The position numbers and the translations under genes were made by a program. Below, in pieces: positions 8,535-17,271 of a stretch of 64,000 nt of DNA. Source of the DNA: an uncultured Pelagibacteraceae bacterium (GTDB lineage Bacteria; Pseudomonadota; Alphaproteobacteria; Pelagibacterales; Pelagibacteraceae); contig CACMHW010000004.1 of the NCBI GenBank assembly GCA_902613545.1, forward strand, positions 1-64,000, given 5' to 3'. Each line of letters opens with the position of its first letter. Within the stretch, counting starts at the first letter, position 1. The notes beneath the pieces were generated by a model. That model saw only the letters and a list, made by a program, of their open reading frames with translations. It did not search any database and was not told where the DNA came from.

Positions 8535-9365
8535 TTGGATATCCTTTCTCAATCAGAAATAATTTATTTAGTTTTAATAATGATTGCTACAGCAATACCA
8601 GCTGGGTTTGCTGCTGGATTATTTGGTATCGGAGGAGGGTTAGTAACTGTTCCTATTTTATTTTATATATTTAGCTTTTCTGGTATAGAAACAGCTTATG
8701 TCATGCACTTAGCAGTAGGAACCTCGTTTGGAATTATCATACCTACTTCAACTGTATCTGTATTAACCCACCACCAACATAAAGCTGTAGATTTTAGCAT
8801 TGTAAAAGGCTTCGGGTTTTTTGTTGCTGCTGGAGTAATTTTAGGAACAATATTTGCTGCAAGTTTAGAAACAAAACCTTTAATATTATTTTTTACTATT
8901 GTTGTGTATGTTCTTGCTTTCTATTTACTGTTCCTAAAAGAAAAAGAAACAAATATAGAAATTAAAATTGGACTATTTTCGAAAGCCATTTCAGGTATTG
9001 TAAGCGGCTTTATCTCTGCACCAATGGGTATTGGTGGCGCCGTGATGAATGTCCCAATTTTAAAATTTTTCGGGTATCCAATAAATAAAGCTATTGGAAG
9101 CGCGGCTGCAATTGGGTTTATTATTGCTTTATTTGGAGCAGGAGGTTTTTTAATTTCTGGCTCATATCTAGAAGCTGATTTACCATTGAGCATTGGCTTT
9201 TTAAATATTCCGGCCTTTCTAGTTTTTTTCCCAATTACTGCTTTCATGGCAAGACTAGGCGCAAAGGCCAGTCATAAAGTTGATAAAATGAGAATGACTA
9301 AATATTTTGGATTGTTTTTAATAGTCATTGGAACTAGATTTTTATACGAGTATTTCAAACTCTAA
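8535..9365 (+). CDS. TauE/SafE family membrane exporter
   Basis: A 276-residue membrane protein with about eight hydrophobic segments and the two internally repeated TauE/SafE signatures: PAGFAAGLFGIGGGLVTVPIL in the first half and SGFISAPMGIGGAVMNVPIL in the second. Proteins of this family move sulfite, sulfoacetate or other organosulfur anions across the inner membrane. The start is taken as TTG at 8535, two bases after dusA; no ATG is available upstream of the first membrane segment. The 3' end overlaps the convergent phosphomannomutase gene by 4 bases. Its role may be sulfite disposal, but the substrate is not shown by the sequence. Confidence 0.85.
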   Translation: MDILSQSEIIYLVLIMIATAIPAGFAAGLFGIGGGLVTVPILFYIFSFSGIETAYVMHLAVGTSFGIIIPTSTVSVLTHHQHKAVDFSIVKGFGFFVAAGVILGTIFAASLETKPLILFFTIVVYVLAFYLLFLKEKETNIEIKIGLFSKAISGIVSGFISAPMGIGGAVMNVPILKFFGYPINKAIGSAAAIGFIIALFGAGGFLISGSYLEADLPLSIGFLNIPAFLVFFPITAFMARLGAKASHKVDKMRMTKYFGLFLIVIGTRFLYEYFKL

Positions 9366-10804
9366 ATTTTTTGATCATATTCGCCAATCTTTCCAGTTTT
9401 CTGCAAAAGATTATCTATAAATTCAAAAATTTTTTTCTTTTTCTCATCTGATTTAGTGCTTTCAGTTACAATTACTAAAGAAGGCTTGTTGGATGATGCT
9501 CTTATTAAGCCCCATGAACCATCCTCTAGGGAAAATCTTACACCATTAACCGTCAATACTTCAACAATACTTTGATTATCAATTTTAATACCTTCATCTT
9601 TTAATTTCTTTACCTCTTTTACCATTTCATCAACTAATTTATATTTCTCCTCATCTTTACAATAAGGAGCCATTGTTGGAGTTTGATAAGTTACGGGCAA
9701 CGATCTAATAATTTCACTCATTTTTTTGTTCTGATCTACAATTAGATGACAAACTTTTATTGCTGAATTAATCCCATCATCATAACCATAGCCTAACGGT
9801 TGATTAAAGAAAAAATGCCCGCTTTTTTCAAAGCCAGCTAAAGCTTTTTCTTTATTAACTTTTCTTTTAATATGTGAATGACCAGTTTTCCAATATATAG
9901 TTTCACATCCATTTTGTTTTAAGATTTTATCATTTTTAAATAGCCCTGTTGATTTAACATCCACAACAAATGTTGAATCTTTATGTTTATTTGAAAGATT
10001 TCTTGCGATTAATAACCCAATCTTATCTGAGAATATTTCATTTCCTTGTTCATCTATTACTCCGCATCTATCTCCATCTCCATCAAAACCAAATCCAATA
10101 TCGGCTTTATTATCTTTTACAGCTTTAGCTATAGCATGCAGCATCTCAAGACTCTCAGGGTTTGGGTTATATTTAGGAAAGGACCAATCTAAATTACAAT
10201 CTATTTCAATGACCTCACAGCCGATTCCTTTTAAAATTACTGGCGCAAATATTCCTGCGGTTCCATTTCCACAAGCAACTACAGCTTTTATTTTTTTATT
10301 TACCTTATTTTTTTTAATTAAATCTTGAATATATACGTCCTTAAAATTATCAATTTTTTTTAATGATCCACTTCCATTTGAAAATTTCTTATTTAAAGTA
10401 ATATTTTTTAAGTTTGCCATTTCTTCAGGCCCGTGTGTTAAACCTTTTTGAATACCCATTTTCACACCTGTCCAACCGTTTTCATTGTGACTAGCAGTTA
10501 CCATAGCTATAGCATCTGAGTTTAAATTAAACTGAGCAAAATAAACCATTGGAGAAAGAGACAAACCTAAATCTTCAACATTACATCCAGCTGAAATTAA
10601 ACCTTCAGTCAAAGCCTTTTTGATTTTCTCACTATATGATCTATAATCATGACCAACTATTACCCTTGGATTATTTTTTTTAGTATGGCTGATTATTTGA
10701 GTTCCTAGGCCTTTGCCTAAATTAGTGATTCCCTCAATATCGATTTCTTTTTCAAAGACCCACCTCGCGTCGTACTCTCTAAAACCATTTGGATTGATTT
10801 TCAT
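9362..10804 (-). CDS. Phosphomannomutase/phosphoglucomutase
   Basis: A 480-residue alpha-D-phosphohexomutase. The active-site phosphoserine loop is VTASHNENGWTGVKMG (about residue 100), the magnesium loop is GFDGDGDRCGVID (about 240), the sugar-specificity loop GFEKSGHFFFN (about 325), and the phosphate-binding region SLEDGSWGLIRASSNKP near the C-terminus. It interconverts mannose- or glucose-6-phosphate and the 1-phosphate, feeding nucleotide sugars for LPS and glycan synthesis, in keeping with the glycosyltransferases around it. Which hexose is preferred cannot be read from the motif. It starts at an ATG, divergent from nrdA across about 190 bases. Confidence 0.92.
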   Translation of the reverse strand: MKINPNGFREYDARWVFEKEIDIEGITNLGKGLGTQIISHTKKNNPRVIVGHDYRSYSEKIKKALTEGLISAGCNVEDLGLSLSPMVYFAQFNLNSDAIAMVTASHNENGWTGVKMGIQKGLTHGPEEMANLKNITLNKKFSNGSGSLKKIDNFKDVYIQDLIKKNKVNKKIKAVVACGNGTAGIFAPVILKGIGCEVIEIDCNLDWSFPKYNPNPESLEMLHAIAKAVKDNKADIGFGFDGDGDRCGVIDEQGNEIFSDKIGLLIARNLSNKHKDSTFVVDVKSTGLFKNDKILKQNGCETIYWKTGHSHIKRKVNKEKALAGFEKSGHFFFNQPLGYGYDDGINSAIKVCHLIVDQNKKMSEIIRSLPVTYQTPTMAPYCKDEEKYKLVDEMVKEVKKLKDEGIKIDNQSIVEVLTVNGVRFSLEDGSWGLIRASSNKPSLVIVTESTKSDEKKKKIFEFIDNLLQKTGKIGEYDQKI

Positions 10805-10991
10805 TAGTAATAAATACTAGAGAATATAGGCATTTGTTATTAAATGTTTATTAACAAAACTTTCCACTTGCAAAATTAATCAGATGTTCTTATAATGTTC
10901 TATTGATTTAGATGTTATATAGTATATTAACATATCTGTAACACAACATGTAGTTGTTTTGTTAACAAATCGAGTAAAAAACAAGGAAAAT
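10805..10991. promoter_or_regulatory. Intergenic control region of nrdAB with two dyads
   Basis: The 187 bases between the mutase and nrdA hold no gene. Two inverted repeats lie close to nrdA. ACAAC-N5-GTTGT is at 10943-10957, and TGTTA-N10-TAACA is at 10913-10932. nrd promoters in many bacteria carry paired NrdR boxes a few helical turns apart, and the first dyad partly resembles that consensus, but its odd length (central base G) does not fit perfectly. I infer an operator region and leave the regulator open. Confidence 0.4.
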
Positions 10992-12941
10992 ATGAATAAA
11001 AGTGTATCATTGGCAATAGAGAAAGCTGTCGACTCTTTAAGCCAAAAAAACCAAAACGAACTAAAGAACAACGGGCCTAAAAAGCCTGATTTGTTTTCTT
11101 TGTCAGGAGAGACTGAATTATTTCAAAACGAGAAGGGTATAACTATCAAGATAGATAGATCCAGAGATGCAAATCTAACTGACTTTGGAAGAGCTACACT
11201 TACGGATAGATATTTAGGTCAGAACGAGAGTTTTCAAGATTTATTTGCAAGAGTTGCAAGTGTTTATGCTGATGACAATTTACACGCTCAAAGAATATAT
11301 AATTATATAAGCAATCTTTGGTTTATGCCAGCAACACCAGTTTTATCCAATGGAGGAACTGAGAGAGGATTGCCTATTTCATGTTTTTTAAATGAAGCAA
11401 GCGACAGCTTAGAAGGCATTACAAACCTTTGGGAAGAAAATGTATGGCTTGCAGCAAGAGGTGGCGGCATCGGAAGTTACTGGGGCAACTTGAGATCAAT
11501 TGGAGAAAAAATTGGAAAAGTTGGAAAAACCTCAGGAATTATTCCTTTTATTAAAGTTATGGACTCTTTAACGCTAGCAATTAGTCAAGGATCGTTAAGA
11601 AGAGGTTCAGCTGCTTGTTATTTACAAATAGATCACCCAGAGATTGAAGAGTTTATTGAAATGAGAAGACCGACTGGTGGAGATGTAAACAGAAGATCCC
11701 TAAACCTACATCACGGAGTTTTAGTTACAGATGAATTTATGAGAGCAGTAGAAACAGGTGGTCAGTGGGCATTAAGAAGTCCTTACGATGGATCTGTTCA
11801 ACAAACTATACCAGCAAGAAATTTATGGATAAGATTATTAACTGCAAGAATTGAAACAGGAGAACCTTATATTGTTTATATTGATACGGTTAACAGACAA
11901 ATTCCACAACACCATAAACTTGCAGGGTTAAAAGTTAAAACTTCTAACCTTTGTAGTGAAATCACTTTACCAACTGGAATAGATAATGAGGGAAATCAAA
12001 GAACAGCTGTTTGTTGTCTATCGTCATTAAATTTAGATACATATGATCAGTGGAAAGACGATTCACAGTTTATTGAAGATGTAATGAGATTTTTAGATAA
12101 TGTTATGACTGATTTTATTAATAGAGCTCCTGATGAATTTGCCCATGCAAAATACTCAGCGATGAGAGAGAGAAGTGTTGGCCTTGGAGTTATGGGATTA
12201 CACTCATACTTTCAACAAAAAAATATTCCTTTTGGGTCAGTAATGAGCAAAGTGTGGAACAAAAAAATATTCCAAAACATTCAAGAGAAAGTTGACGAAG
12301 CATCAAAGACTTTAGCTGACGAAAGAGGATCATGCCCTGATGCAGCAGAATATGGGATGAAGGAGAGGTTTTCAAACAAAACAGCAATAGCTCCAACAGC
12401 CTCTATCTCAATTATTTGCGGAGGATCTTCTCCGGGAATAGAACCAATTGCTGCTAATAGCTATACTCATAAAACGCTATCAGGTTCTTTTAATGTAAGA
12501 AATAAATATTTAAAAAAGATACTTCAAAAATATAATAAGGATACAGATGAAGTATGGTCAACTATAACAACCAATCAAGGATCCGTATCACATTTAAATT
12601 TTTTAACCGCGAATGAGAAAGATACATTTAAAACTGCTTTTGAAATTGATCAAAGATGGATTGTTGAACTTGGCGCAGATAGAACGCCTCACATTTCACA
12701 GGCACAGTCAGTAAATATCTTTGTTCCAGCAGATATTCATAAAAAAGAACTTCACGATATTCATTTTCAAGCATGGAAAAAAGGTCTGAAAAGCCTTTAT
12801 TACTGTAGATCCAAATCAATCCAGAGAGCTGAAAATGTAAATAATGGATCTTCAACAGATGTGACAAAAAATGTTTACTCTGGAAAACAAGAATCAAATA
12901 ATGAAAGCAATAACTATGAGGAGTGTTTATCATGTCAGTAG
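10992..12941 (+). CDS. nrdA: Ribonucleoside-diphosphate reductase, large subunit (class Ia)
   Basis: The catalytic subunit that reduces NDPs to dNDPs. With ATG 10992 (preceded by AAGGAA) the protein is 649 residues; a TTG at 10959 would add 11 residues but overlaps the upstream dyad and is less likely. Active-site cysteines are seen in LPISCFLN and CCLSSLNL, and the radical-site triad N-x-C-x-E in SNLCSEITLP. The tail ends YEECLSCQ, the swinging C-x-x-C pair that takes electrons from thioredoxin or glutaredoxin. An N-terminal ATP-cone of typical length is not evident, so allosteric activity control may be reduced. nrdB overlaps its 3' end. Confidence 0.93.
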   Translation: MNKSVSLAIEKAVDSLSQKNQNELKNNGPKKPDLFSLSGETELFQNEKGITIKIDRSRDANLTDFGRATLTDRYLGQNESFQDLFARVASVYADDNLHAQRIYNYISNLWFMPATPVLSNGGTERGLPISCFLNEASDSLEGITNLWEENVWLAARGGGIGSYWGNLRSIGEKIGKVGKTSGIIPFIKVMDSLTLAISQGSLRRGSAACYLQIDHPEIEEFIEMRRPTGGDVNRRSLNLHHGVLVTDEFMRAVETGGQWALRSPYDGSVQQTIPARNLWIRLLTARIETGEPYIVYIDTVNRQIPQHHKLAGLKVKTSNLCSEITLPTGIDNEGNQRTAVCCLSSLNLDTYDQWKDDSQFIEDVMRFLDNVMTDFINRAPDEFAHAKYSAMRERSVGLGVMGLHSYFQQKNIPFGSVMSKVWNKKIFQNIQEKVDEASKTLADERGSCPDAAEYGMKERFSNKTAIAPTASISIICGGSSPGIEPIAANSYTHKTLSGSFNVRNKYLKKILQKYNKDTDEVWSTITTNQGSVSHLNFLTANEKDTFKTAFEIDQRWIVELGADRTPHISQAQSVNIFVPADIHKKELHDIHFQAWKKGLKSLYYCRSKSIQRAENVNNGSSTDVTKNVYSGKQESNNESNNYEECLSCQ

Positions 12942-13939
12942 CAGAAAAAACTAAACCAACAATAATCCAGCCTAATAAAATGGGCTTATTAGTAGAAAAC
13001 CCAGTTTATAAACCATTTAGATACCCATGGTGCTATGACGCCTGGTTAACTCAACAAAGAATTCACTGGCTACCAGAAGAGGTGCCTCTAGGAGACGATG
13101 TTAGAGATTGGCAGAAAAATTTATCAGTTGAAGAAAAAAATCTTTTAACTCACATCTTTAGATTTTTTACTCAAGCAGATGTTGAAGTAAACAATTGTTA
13201 CTTAAGACATTACACAACAGTATTTAAACCAACAGAAGTTTTAATGATGATGACAGCCTTTGCAGCAATGGAAACAGTGCATATTGCTGCTTATTCTCAT
13301 CTATTAGATACAATCGGAATGCCAGAAACAGAATACTCAGCTTTCTTACAATACAAAGAAATGAAAGATAAGTATGACTACATGCAAGGTTTTGATGTTA
13401 AATCAAAACATAATATAGCAATGACAATGGCTGTATTTTCTGCTTTCACAGAAGGTTTACAATTGTTTGCTAGTTTCGCAATCTTATTAAACTTCCCTAG
13501 ATTTAATAAAATGAAAGGGATGGGCCAAATAGTAACGTGGTCAGTTAGAGATGAAACTTTGCACTGTAATTCTATGATCAGACTCTTTAGAGATTTCATC
13601 AAAGAAGAACCACAAATTTGGAATGATAAATTAAAAAATGAAATTTACGAGGCATGCAAAACAATCGTTCACCACGAAGATGCATTCATTGATCTTGCTT
13701 TTCAAATGGGTCCAATGCAAGGTTTAACAGCTGAAGAAGTCAAACAGTACATTAGATTTATTGGTAACAGAAGATTAGAGCAATTAGGTTTAAATCCAAT
13801 CTACGATGTTAAGAAAAATCCATTAACGTGGTTGGACACTATGCTTAACGGAGTAGAGCACATGAACTTTTTTGAAGGTAGAGCTACAGAATATTCTAAA
13901 GCTTCTACTAAAGGTACATGGGGCGAAGTTTTTGCTTGA
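12932..13939 (+). CDS. nrdB: Ribonucleoside-diphosphate reductase, small subunit (tyrosyl radical)
   Basis: A 335-residue beta subunit that holds the di-iron centre and stable radical. Metal ligands fall in FTQADVEVN (Asp), AMETVH (Glu, His), FTEGLQLF (Glu) and RDETLHCN (Glu, His). The tyrosine four residues after the first histidine (ETVHIAAYSHLL) is present, so this is a normal tyrosyl-radical enzyme rather than the Tyr-less class Ic. The start at ATG 12932 is chosen because a GAGGAG ribosome site lies at 12918-12923; it overlaps the end of nrdA by 10 bases, which implies coupled translation. Confidence 0.94.
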   Translation: MSVAEKTKPTIIQPNKMGLLVENPVYKPFRYPWCYDAWLTQQRIHWLPEEVPLGDDVRDWQKNLSVEEKNLLTHIFRFFTQADVEVNNCYLRHYTTVFKPTEVLMMMTAFAAMETVHIAAYSHLLDTIGMPETEYSAFLQYKEMKDKYDYMQGFDVKSKHNIAMTMAVFSAFTEGLQLFASFAILLNFPRFNKMKGMGQIVTWSVRDETLHCNSMIRLFRDFIKEEPQIWNDKLKNEIYEACKTIVHHEDAFIDLAFQMGPMQGLTAEEVKQYIRFIGNRRLEQLGLNPIYDVKKNPLTWLDTMLNGVEHMNFFEGRATEYSKASTKGTWGEVFA

Positions 13940-13942
13940 AGA

Positions 13943-14665
13943 TTATTTTTCCCAATCAAATTTTGGGAAAGTATCAAATACCTGAAGAACTTTATCAGAC
14001 CATTGGTTGCAAATTTTTTTGTAATCTTCATCAGATGTATTTAAACATTTAAGGTAAGATAATTTTTTTTGATCTTTTTTATAGACAGCAATATCAATTG
14101 GCGGGCCCACTGTTAAATCACTTTTGAGTGTGGAGTCCATGGATATTAATGCACATCTAGATGCATCTCCTATTGAAACATTAGGAGTTATAACTCTATC
14201 GAGTATGGGCTTACCATACTTTACTTCACCAATTACCAAGTAAGGTTTACTATCAGCTGGTCTTATATAATTTCCTTGAGGATAAACTAAGTACAGTTCT
14301 AAATCTTGACCTCTTATTTGCCCTCCAATAATAAATGTAGCTCCCAAAACAAGGCTGTCTGTGTTCACCCCGTCTGGAGATGAATGTTTAATCGTAAGTT
14401 TGCCAACATATGAAGCTATTTGCTCAAAATCTTTACATTTATTGAGATTGTTCGATGAATTTTCTTTTATATCTTTCTCAATAGACTTAAAAACTGCTTG
14501 CGATGTTGCCAAGTTTCCTGAAGTAACTATAACAACTGTTCTGTCACCTACGTCGTAAGTAAGCATTTTAGAATAAATGTTTACATTATCTAAACCAGCG
14601 TTTGTTCTAGAGTCAGAAGCTAATACAACGCCTTCATTAGTCTTAATACCTATACAATATGTCAT
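13943..14665 (-). CDS. Anbu proteasome-like peptidase (ancestral beta subunit)
   Basis: A 240-residue Ntn-hydrolase of the Anbu family, relatives of HslV and proteasome beta subunits. The N-terminus MTYCIGIKTNEGVVLASDSRTNAGLDN closely follows the Anbu pattern: after Met removal Thr-2 becomes the nucleophile, followed by the ASDSRTNAG loop. RTVVIVTSGNLATSQAV and SLVLGATFIIGGQIRG are further family segments. Anbu usually sits in an operon with a circularly permuted ATP-grasp protein, an alpha-E protein and a transglutaminase-like protease. Here only the ATP-grasp gene is adjacent, divergently transcribed across 105 bases. Physiological substrate is unknown in the family. Confidence 0.88.
   Translation of the reverse strand: MTYCIGIKTNEGVVLASDSRTNAGLDNVNIYSKMLTYDVGDRTVVIVTSGNLATSQAVFKSIEKDIKENSSNNLNKCKDFEQIASYVGKLTIKHSSPDGVNTDSLVLGATFIIGGQIRGQDLELYLVYPQGNYIRPADSKPYLVIGEVKYGKPILDRVITPNVSIGDASRCALISMDSTLKSDLTVGPPIDIAVYKKDQKKLSYLKCLNTSDEDYKKICNQWSDKVLQVFDTFPKFDWEK
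13948..13970. terminator. Hairpin between convergent nrdB and Anbu genes
   Basis: Perfect 8-bp arms, TTTCCCAA and TTGGGAAA, are separated by 7 bases. The hairpin lies just after the nrdB stop and inside the last codons of the convergent Anbu gene. There is no clear T-tract on either strand, so a bidirectional terminator is plausible but not proven. Confidence 0.4.
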
Positions 14666-14698
14666 GGTGAATTCTTATTTAAAAAACAGTAAATATTC

Positions 14699-14765
14699 AA
14701 TTCTTAATTATCATAGCTATTATCGAATTTGTGCATTTGATAAAGGCATCAAACTATTAAGAATT
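14699..14765. repeat. Inverted repeat between Anbu and ATP-grasp genes
   Basis: AATTCTTAAT at 14699-14708 is perfectly repeated in inverse as ATTAAGAATT at 14756-14765, with a 47-base interval that contains both presumed promoters. It could be a shared operator or a chance AT-rich match. Confidence 0.35.
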
Positions 14766-14770
14766 ATAAA

Positions 14771-16213
14771 ATGGTTAATTTGTGGAAAAAATACGATTCT
14801 AAAAAAACTTATGACGAGTACTTAAACTCGGACCATAAGTTGCGTAGGCAAGCTGTTATTATCTCTCACATTTTAGAGAGACATGGCATCAAGAAGTTAA
14901 ATGAAATTGAAAAGAACTGCGCGAGTACAATAAATGCTAGGGGAATAAATTTTCGAGTTTATTCATCAGGAAAAAAACTCCAAGAAAAAAAGTGGCCTTT
15001 AGATATTATTCCTAGAATTATTCTAAAAAAAGATTGGGCTAAGGTTTCAAAAGGACTACTTCAAAGGGTAAAAGCTCTTAACCTTTTTATAGACGATGTT
15101 TACAACGACAGAAAAATTTTTAAAGATAATATTATTCCTGAAGATTTAGTTTTTAATTCTCCATTTTATCTTAGAGAGTGCTATGGTTTTTCACCAAAAT
15201 ATAAAGCTTGGTCCAACATTTCAGGAATTGATTTAATAAGAAATATCAACGGTGAGTTCATGGTTCTAGAAGATAACTTACGTGTTCCATCAGGAGTTTC
15301 TTATATGCTTGAAAACCGAATGGTAATGCGAGATGTCTTTCCTGAATTATTTACAAAATATAAAGTTTCTTCAGTTCATCAATATCCAAATAAATTGTAT
15401 CATTGCATGCTTGAATGTGTCCCTCGAAAAACAAGAAACCCACATATGTGCGTGTTAACTCCGGGAAGATATAACTCAGCTTATTTCGAACATAGATTTT
15501 TAGCTGAACAAATGGGTATCGCGCTTGTAGAGGGGAAAGATTTATTCGTTGAAAAAGATTTTGTTTATATGAAAACTGTAACAGGTCCTATGAAAGTTGA
15601 TTGTATTTATAGAAGAATAGACGATAACTTCTTAGATCCAAAAGTTTTTTATAAACATTCTTTGCTGGGAGTACCTGGTCTATTTAAATGTTGGCGTAAA
15701 GGTAATGTTGGTATTGTAAATGCACCTGGGACAGGAATAGCAGATGATAAAGCTATCTATTCTTACGTTGATAAGATGATTAAGTTTTATTTAAACGAAG
15801 AACCAAAACTAAAACAAGTAAAAACATTTTTATGTAGAAAAAAAATCCATAAAGATCATGTTATAGAAAATATCTCTAAATTAGTTGTAAAACCTACTAA
15901 TGGATCAGGTGGTAATGGAATATTAATTGGTCCTAAAGCTTCAAAAGAAGAAAGAGAAAATATGATAGATAAAATTAAAGCTAAACCTTGCGATTATATT
16001 GCACAACCATTAGAAATTTTATCTACTAATCCCACAATTTCTGAAGAGGGAATTGAGCCAAGACATTTAGACCTTAGACCATTTGTATTAACCGGTAAAA
16101 AAACCTGGGTTACAACAGGTGGATTAACTAGAGTAGCTCTTAAAAAAGGAAGCACTATTGTAAACAGTTCTCAAGGTGGTGGCTCTAAAGATACTATGGT
16201 TATTGAAAGATAA
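14771..16213 (+). CDS. Circularly permuted ATP-grasp protein (Anbu-associated)
   Basis: A 480-residue protein of the CP-ATP-grasp family (former DUF404/DUF407). The signature VLEDNLRVPSGVSYMLENR is at about residues 160-178, and the permuted nucleotide-binding loop KPTNGSGGNGILIGP is near residue 376, followed by a DLRPFVLTG segment. Family members are thought to catalyse ATP-dependent amide or peptide bond formation. They occur beside Anbu, alpha-E and transglutaminase genes in many proteobacteria, so a small-peptide synthesis/degradation role has been proposed. The usual downstream alpha-E gene is missing; the next gene, znuA, is convergent. Confidence 0.85.
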   Translation: MVNLWKKYDSKKTYDEYLNSDHKLRRQAVIISHILERHGIKKLNEIEKNCASTINARGINFRVYSSGKKLQEKKWPLDIIPRIILKKDWAKVSKGLLQRVKALNLFIDDVYNDRKIFKDNIIPEDLVFNSPFYLRECYGFSPKYKAWSNISGIDLIRNINGEFMVLEDNLRVPSGVSYMLENRMVMRDVFPELFTKYKVSSVHQYPNKLYHCMLECVPRKTRNPHMCVLTPGRYNSAYFEHRFLAEQMGIALVEGKDLFVEKDFVYMKTVTGPMKVDCIYRRIDDNFLDPKVFYKHSLLGVPGLFKCWRKGNVGIVNAPGTGIADDKAIYSYVDKMIKFYLNEEPKLKQVKTFLCRKKIHKDHVIENISKLVVKPTNGSGGNGILIGPKASKEERENMIDKIKAKPCDYIAQPLEILSTNPTISEEGIEPRHLDLRPFVLTGKKTWVTTGGLTRVALKKGSTIVNSSQGGGSKDTMVIER

Positions 16214-16218
16214 ATTAT

Positions 16219-17214
16219 TTAACAACTCTTAAAAGAAGCATACATATTTCTTATTAAATCAAAGTATAAATCTTTTCCTGGATCAAGAGTTGCTCCTAAT
16301 GGATCTATAACTCCAGTCTTAATATTGGTATCTTTTGCAACTGCTTTTATAATATCTGGATTAAATTGAGGTTCTGAAAATACACAAGTTACTTTTTCAT
16401 GTTCAATTATTTCTCTGATTTCAGCCAATTGCTCAGCTCCTGGTAATACATCTGTATTAACTGTAAAAGCTCCCAAAACATTTACATTAAATCTTTTTTC
16501 AAAATACTGGTATGCATCATGGAATACAATAGATTTAAAATCTCCTTTTAGCTCAGATTTAACTTTTTTTGTAAGATTGTCTAAAGCTTTATGAGCCTTC
16601 TTTAAATTAGCTTTATAAGCAGATGCATTGTTTGGATCTTTTTCAATTAAATGCTCTGCCATCTCACTTAAGATTGCTTTTGCGTTTATTGGATCAAGCC
16701 AAATATGCGGATCGTGTTCGCCGTGAGCATGCTCGTGATGATCATCATGTTTATCCTCTTTATGACCATGTTCTTTATGATCATCATGTTTATCCTCTTT
16801 ATGACCATGTTCTTTATGATCATCGTGTCCGTGATCATCATGCCCTTCGAATATGTTTCTTTCTCTGAATTCTAATTTTTTTACACCCTTGATTTCCATT
16901 AATTCTATTTTTTCAGCTTTTTTTGCTATTGATTTTAATGGTTTTTCTAAAAAAGTTTCTAAGTCTTCGCCAACCCAAAATATTAAGTCAGCATTTTGCA
17001 ACATTTTAGCGTGTGATGGTTTTAATGCAAATCCATGTGGAGAATTATATCCATCAACAATTAAATCTGGTTTACCCACTCCATCCATCAAATAACTAGC
17101 TAGTGAATGTATTGGTTTAATAGAAGCCACAACTTTAATTTCTGCATTGGCAGAAAAACTTAGAGTTAATGTAAAAAATAAAGTAATTGTAAGCTTAATA
17201 AATTTGTTTATCAT
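16219..17214 (-). CDS. znuA: Zinc ABC transporter, periplasmic binding protein with His-rich loop
   Basis: A 331-residue cluster A-I metal-binding protein with a signal peptide (LFFTLTLSFSANA-E). Ligand regions are SIKPIHSLASYL (first His), the His after the loop in HDPHIWLDP, FHDAYQYF, and the final acidic ligand in VIDPLGAT. Between the first two lies a His/Asp-rich loop of roughly 50 residues, typical of ZnuA and thought to collect zinc. The loop contains a perfect internal duplication (see repeat). It is divergent from znuC across a 57-base region holding two Zur operators, so zinc starvation should induce both. Confidence 0.95.
   Translation of the reverse strand: MINKFIKLTITLFFTLTLSFSANAEIKVVASIKPIHSLASYLMDGVGKPDLIVDGYNSPHGFALKPSHAKMLQNADLIFWVGEDLETFLEKPLKSIAKKAEKIELMEIKGVKKLEFRERNIFEGHDDHGHDDHKEHGHKEDKHDDHKEHGHKEDKHDDHHEHAHGEHDPHIWLDPINAKAILSEMAEHLIEKDPNNASAYKANLKKAHKALDNLTKKVKSELKGDFKSIVFHDAYQYFEKRFNVNVLGAFTVNTDVLPGAEQLAEIREIIEHEKVTCVFSEPQFNPDIIKAVAKDTNIKTGVIDPLGATLDPGKDLYFDLIRNMYASFKSC
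16742..16819. repeat. Two perfect 39-bp tandem repeats in the znuA His loop
   Basis: Bases 16742-16780 and 16781-16819 are identical, and a degenerate start of a third unit follows. Each unit encodes 13 residues of the pattern HKEHGHKEDKHDD. The absence of any synonymous difference points to a recent duplication or ongoing slippage that changes loop length. Confidence 0.92.
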
Positions 17215-17216
17215 AG

Positions 17217-17248
17217 TGTTATAATATAACGTTTGTTATAATATAACA
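17217..17248. promoter_or_regulatory. Two tandem Zur operators between znuA and znuC
   Basis: TGTTATAATATAACG at 17217-17231 and TGTTATAATATAACA at 17234-17248 are copies of a 15-bp palindrome, TGTTATA-A-TATAACA. The second is perfect; the first differs at its last base. Their centres are 17 bp apart. This matches the alphaproteobacterial Zur box, and a zur-like gene lies 1.6 kb away. The pair sits between the divergent znuA and znuCB-zur start sites and can repress both. Confidence 0.9.
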
Positions 17249-17271
17249 TATTTGAGGTCAAGGTTTTTAAT

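Noticed and set aside
12628-12933. Minus-strand open frame inside nrdA
   Set aside because: Shadow of a conserved gene, with no protein-like features.
16623-16868. Plus-strand open frame rich in Asp/His/Tyr
   Set aside because: It is the reverse-strand shadow of the znuA histidine repeat.
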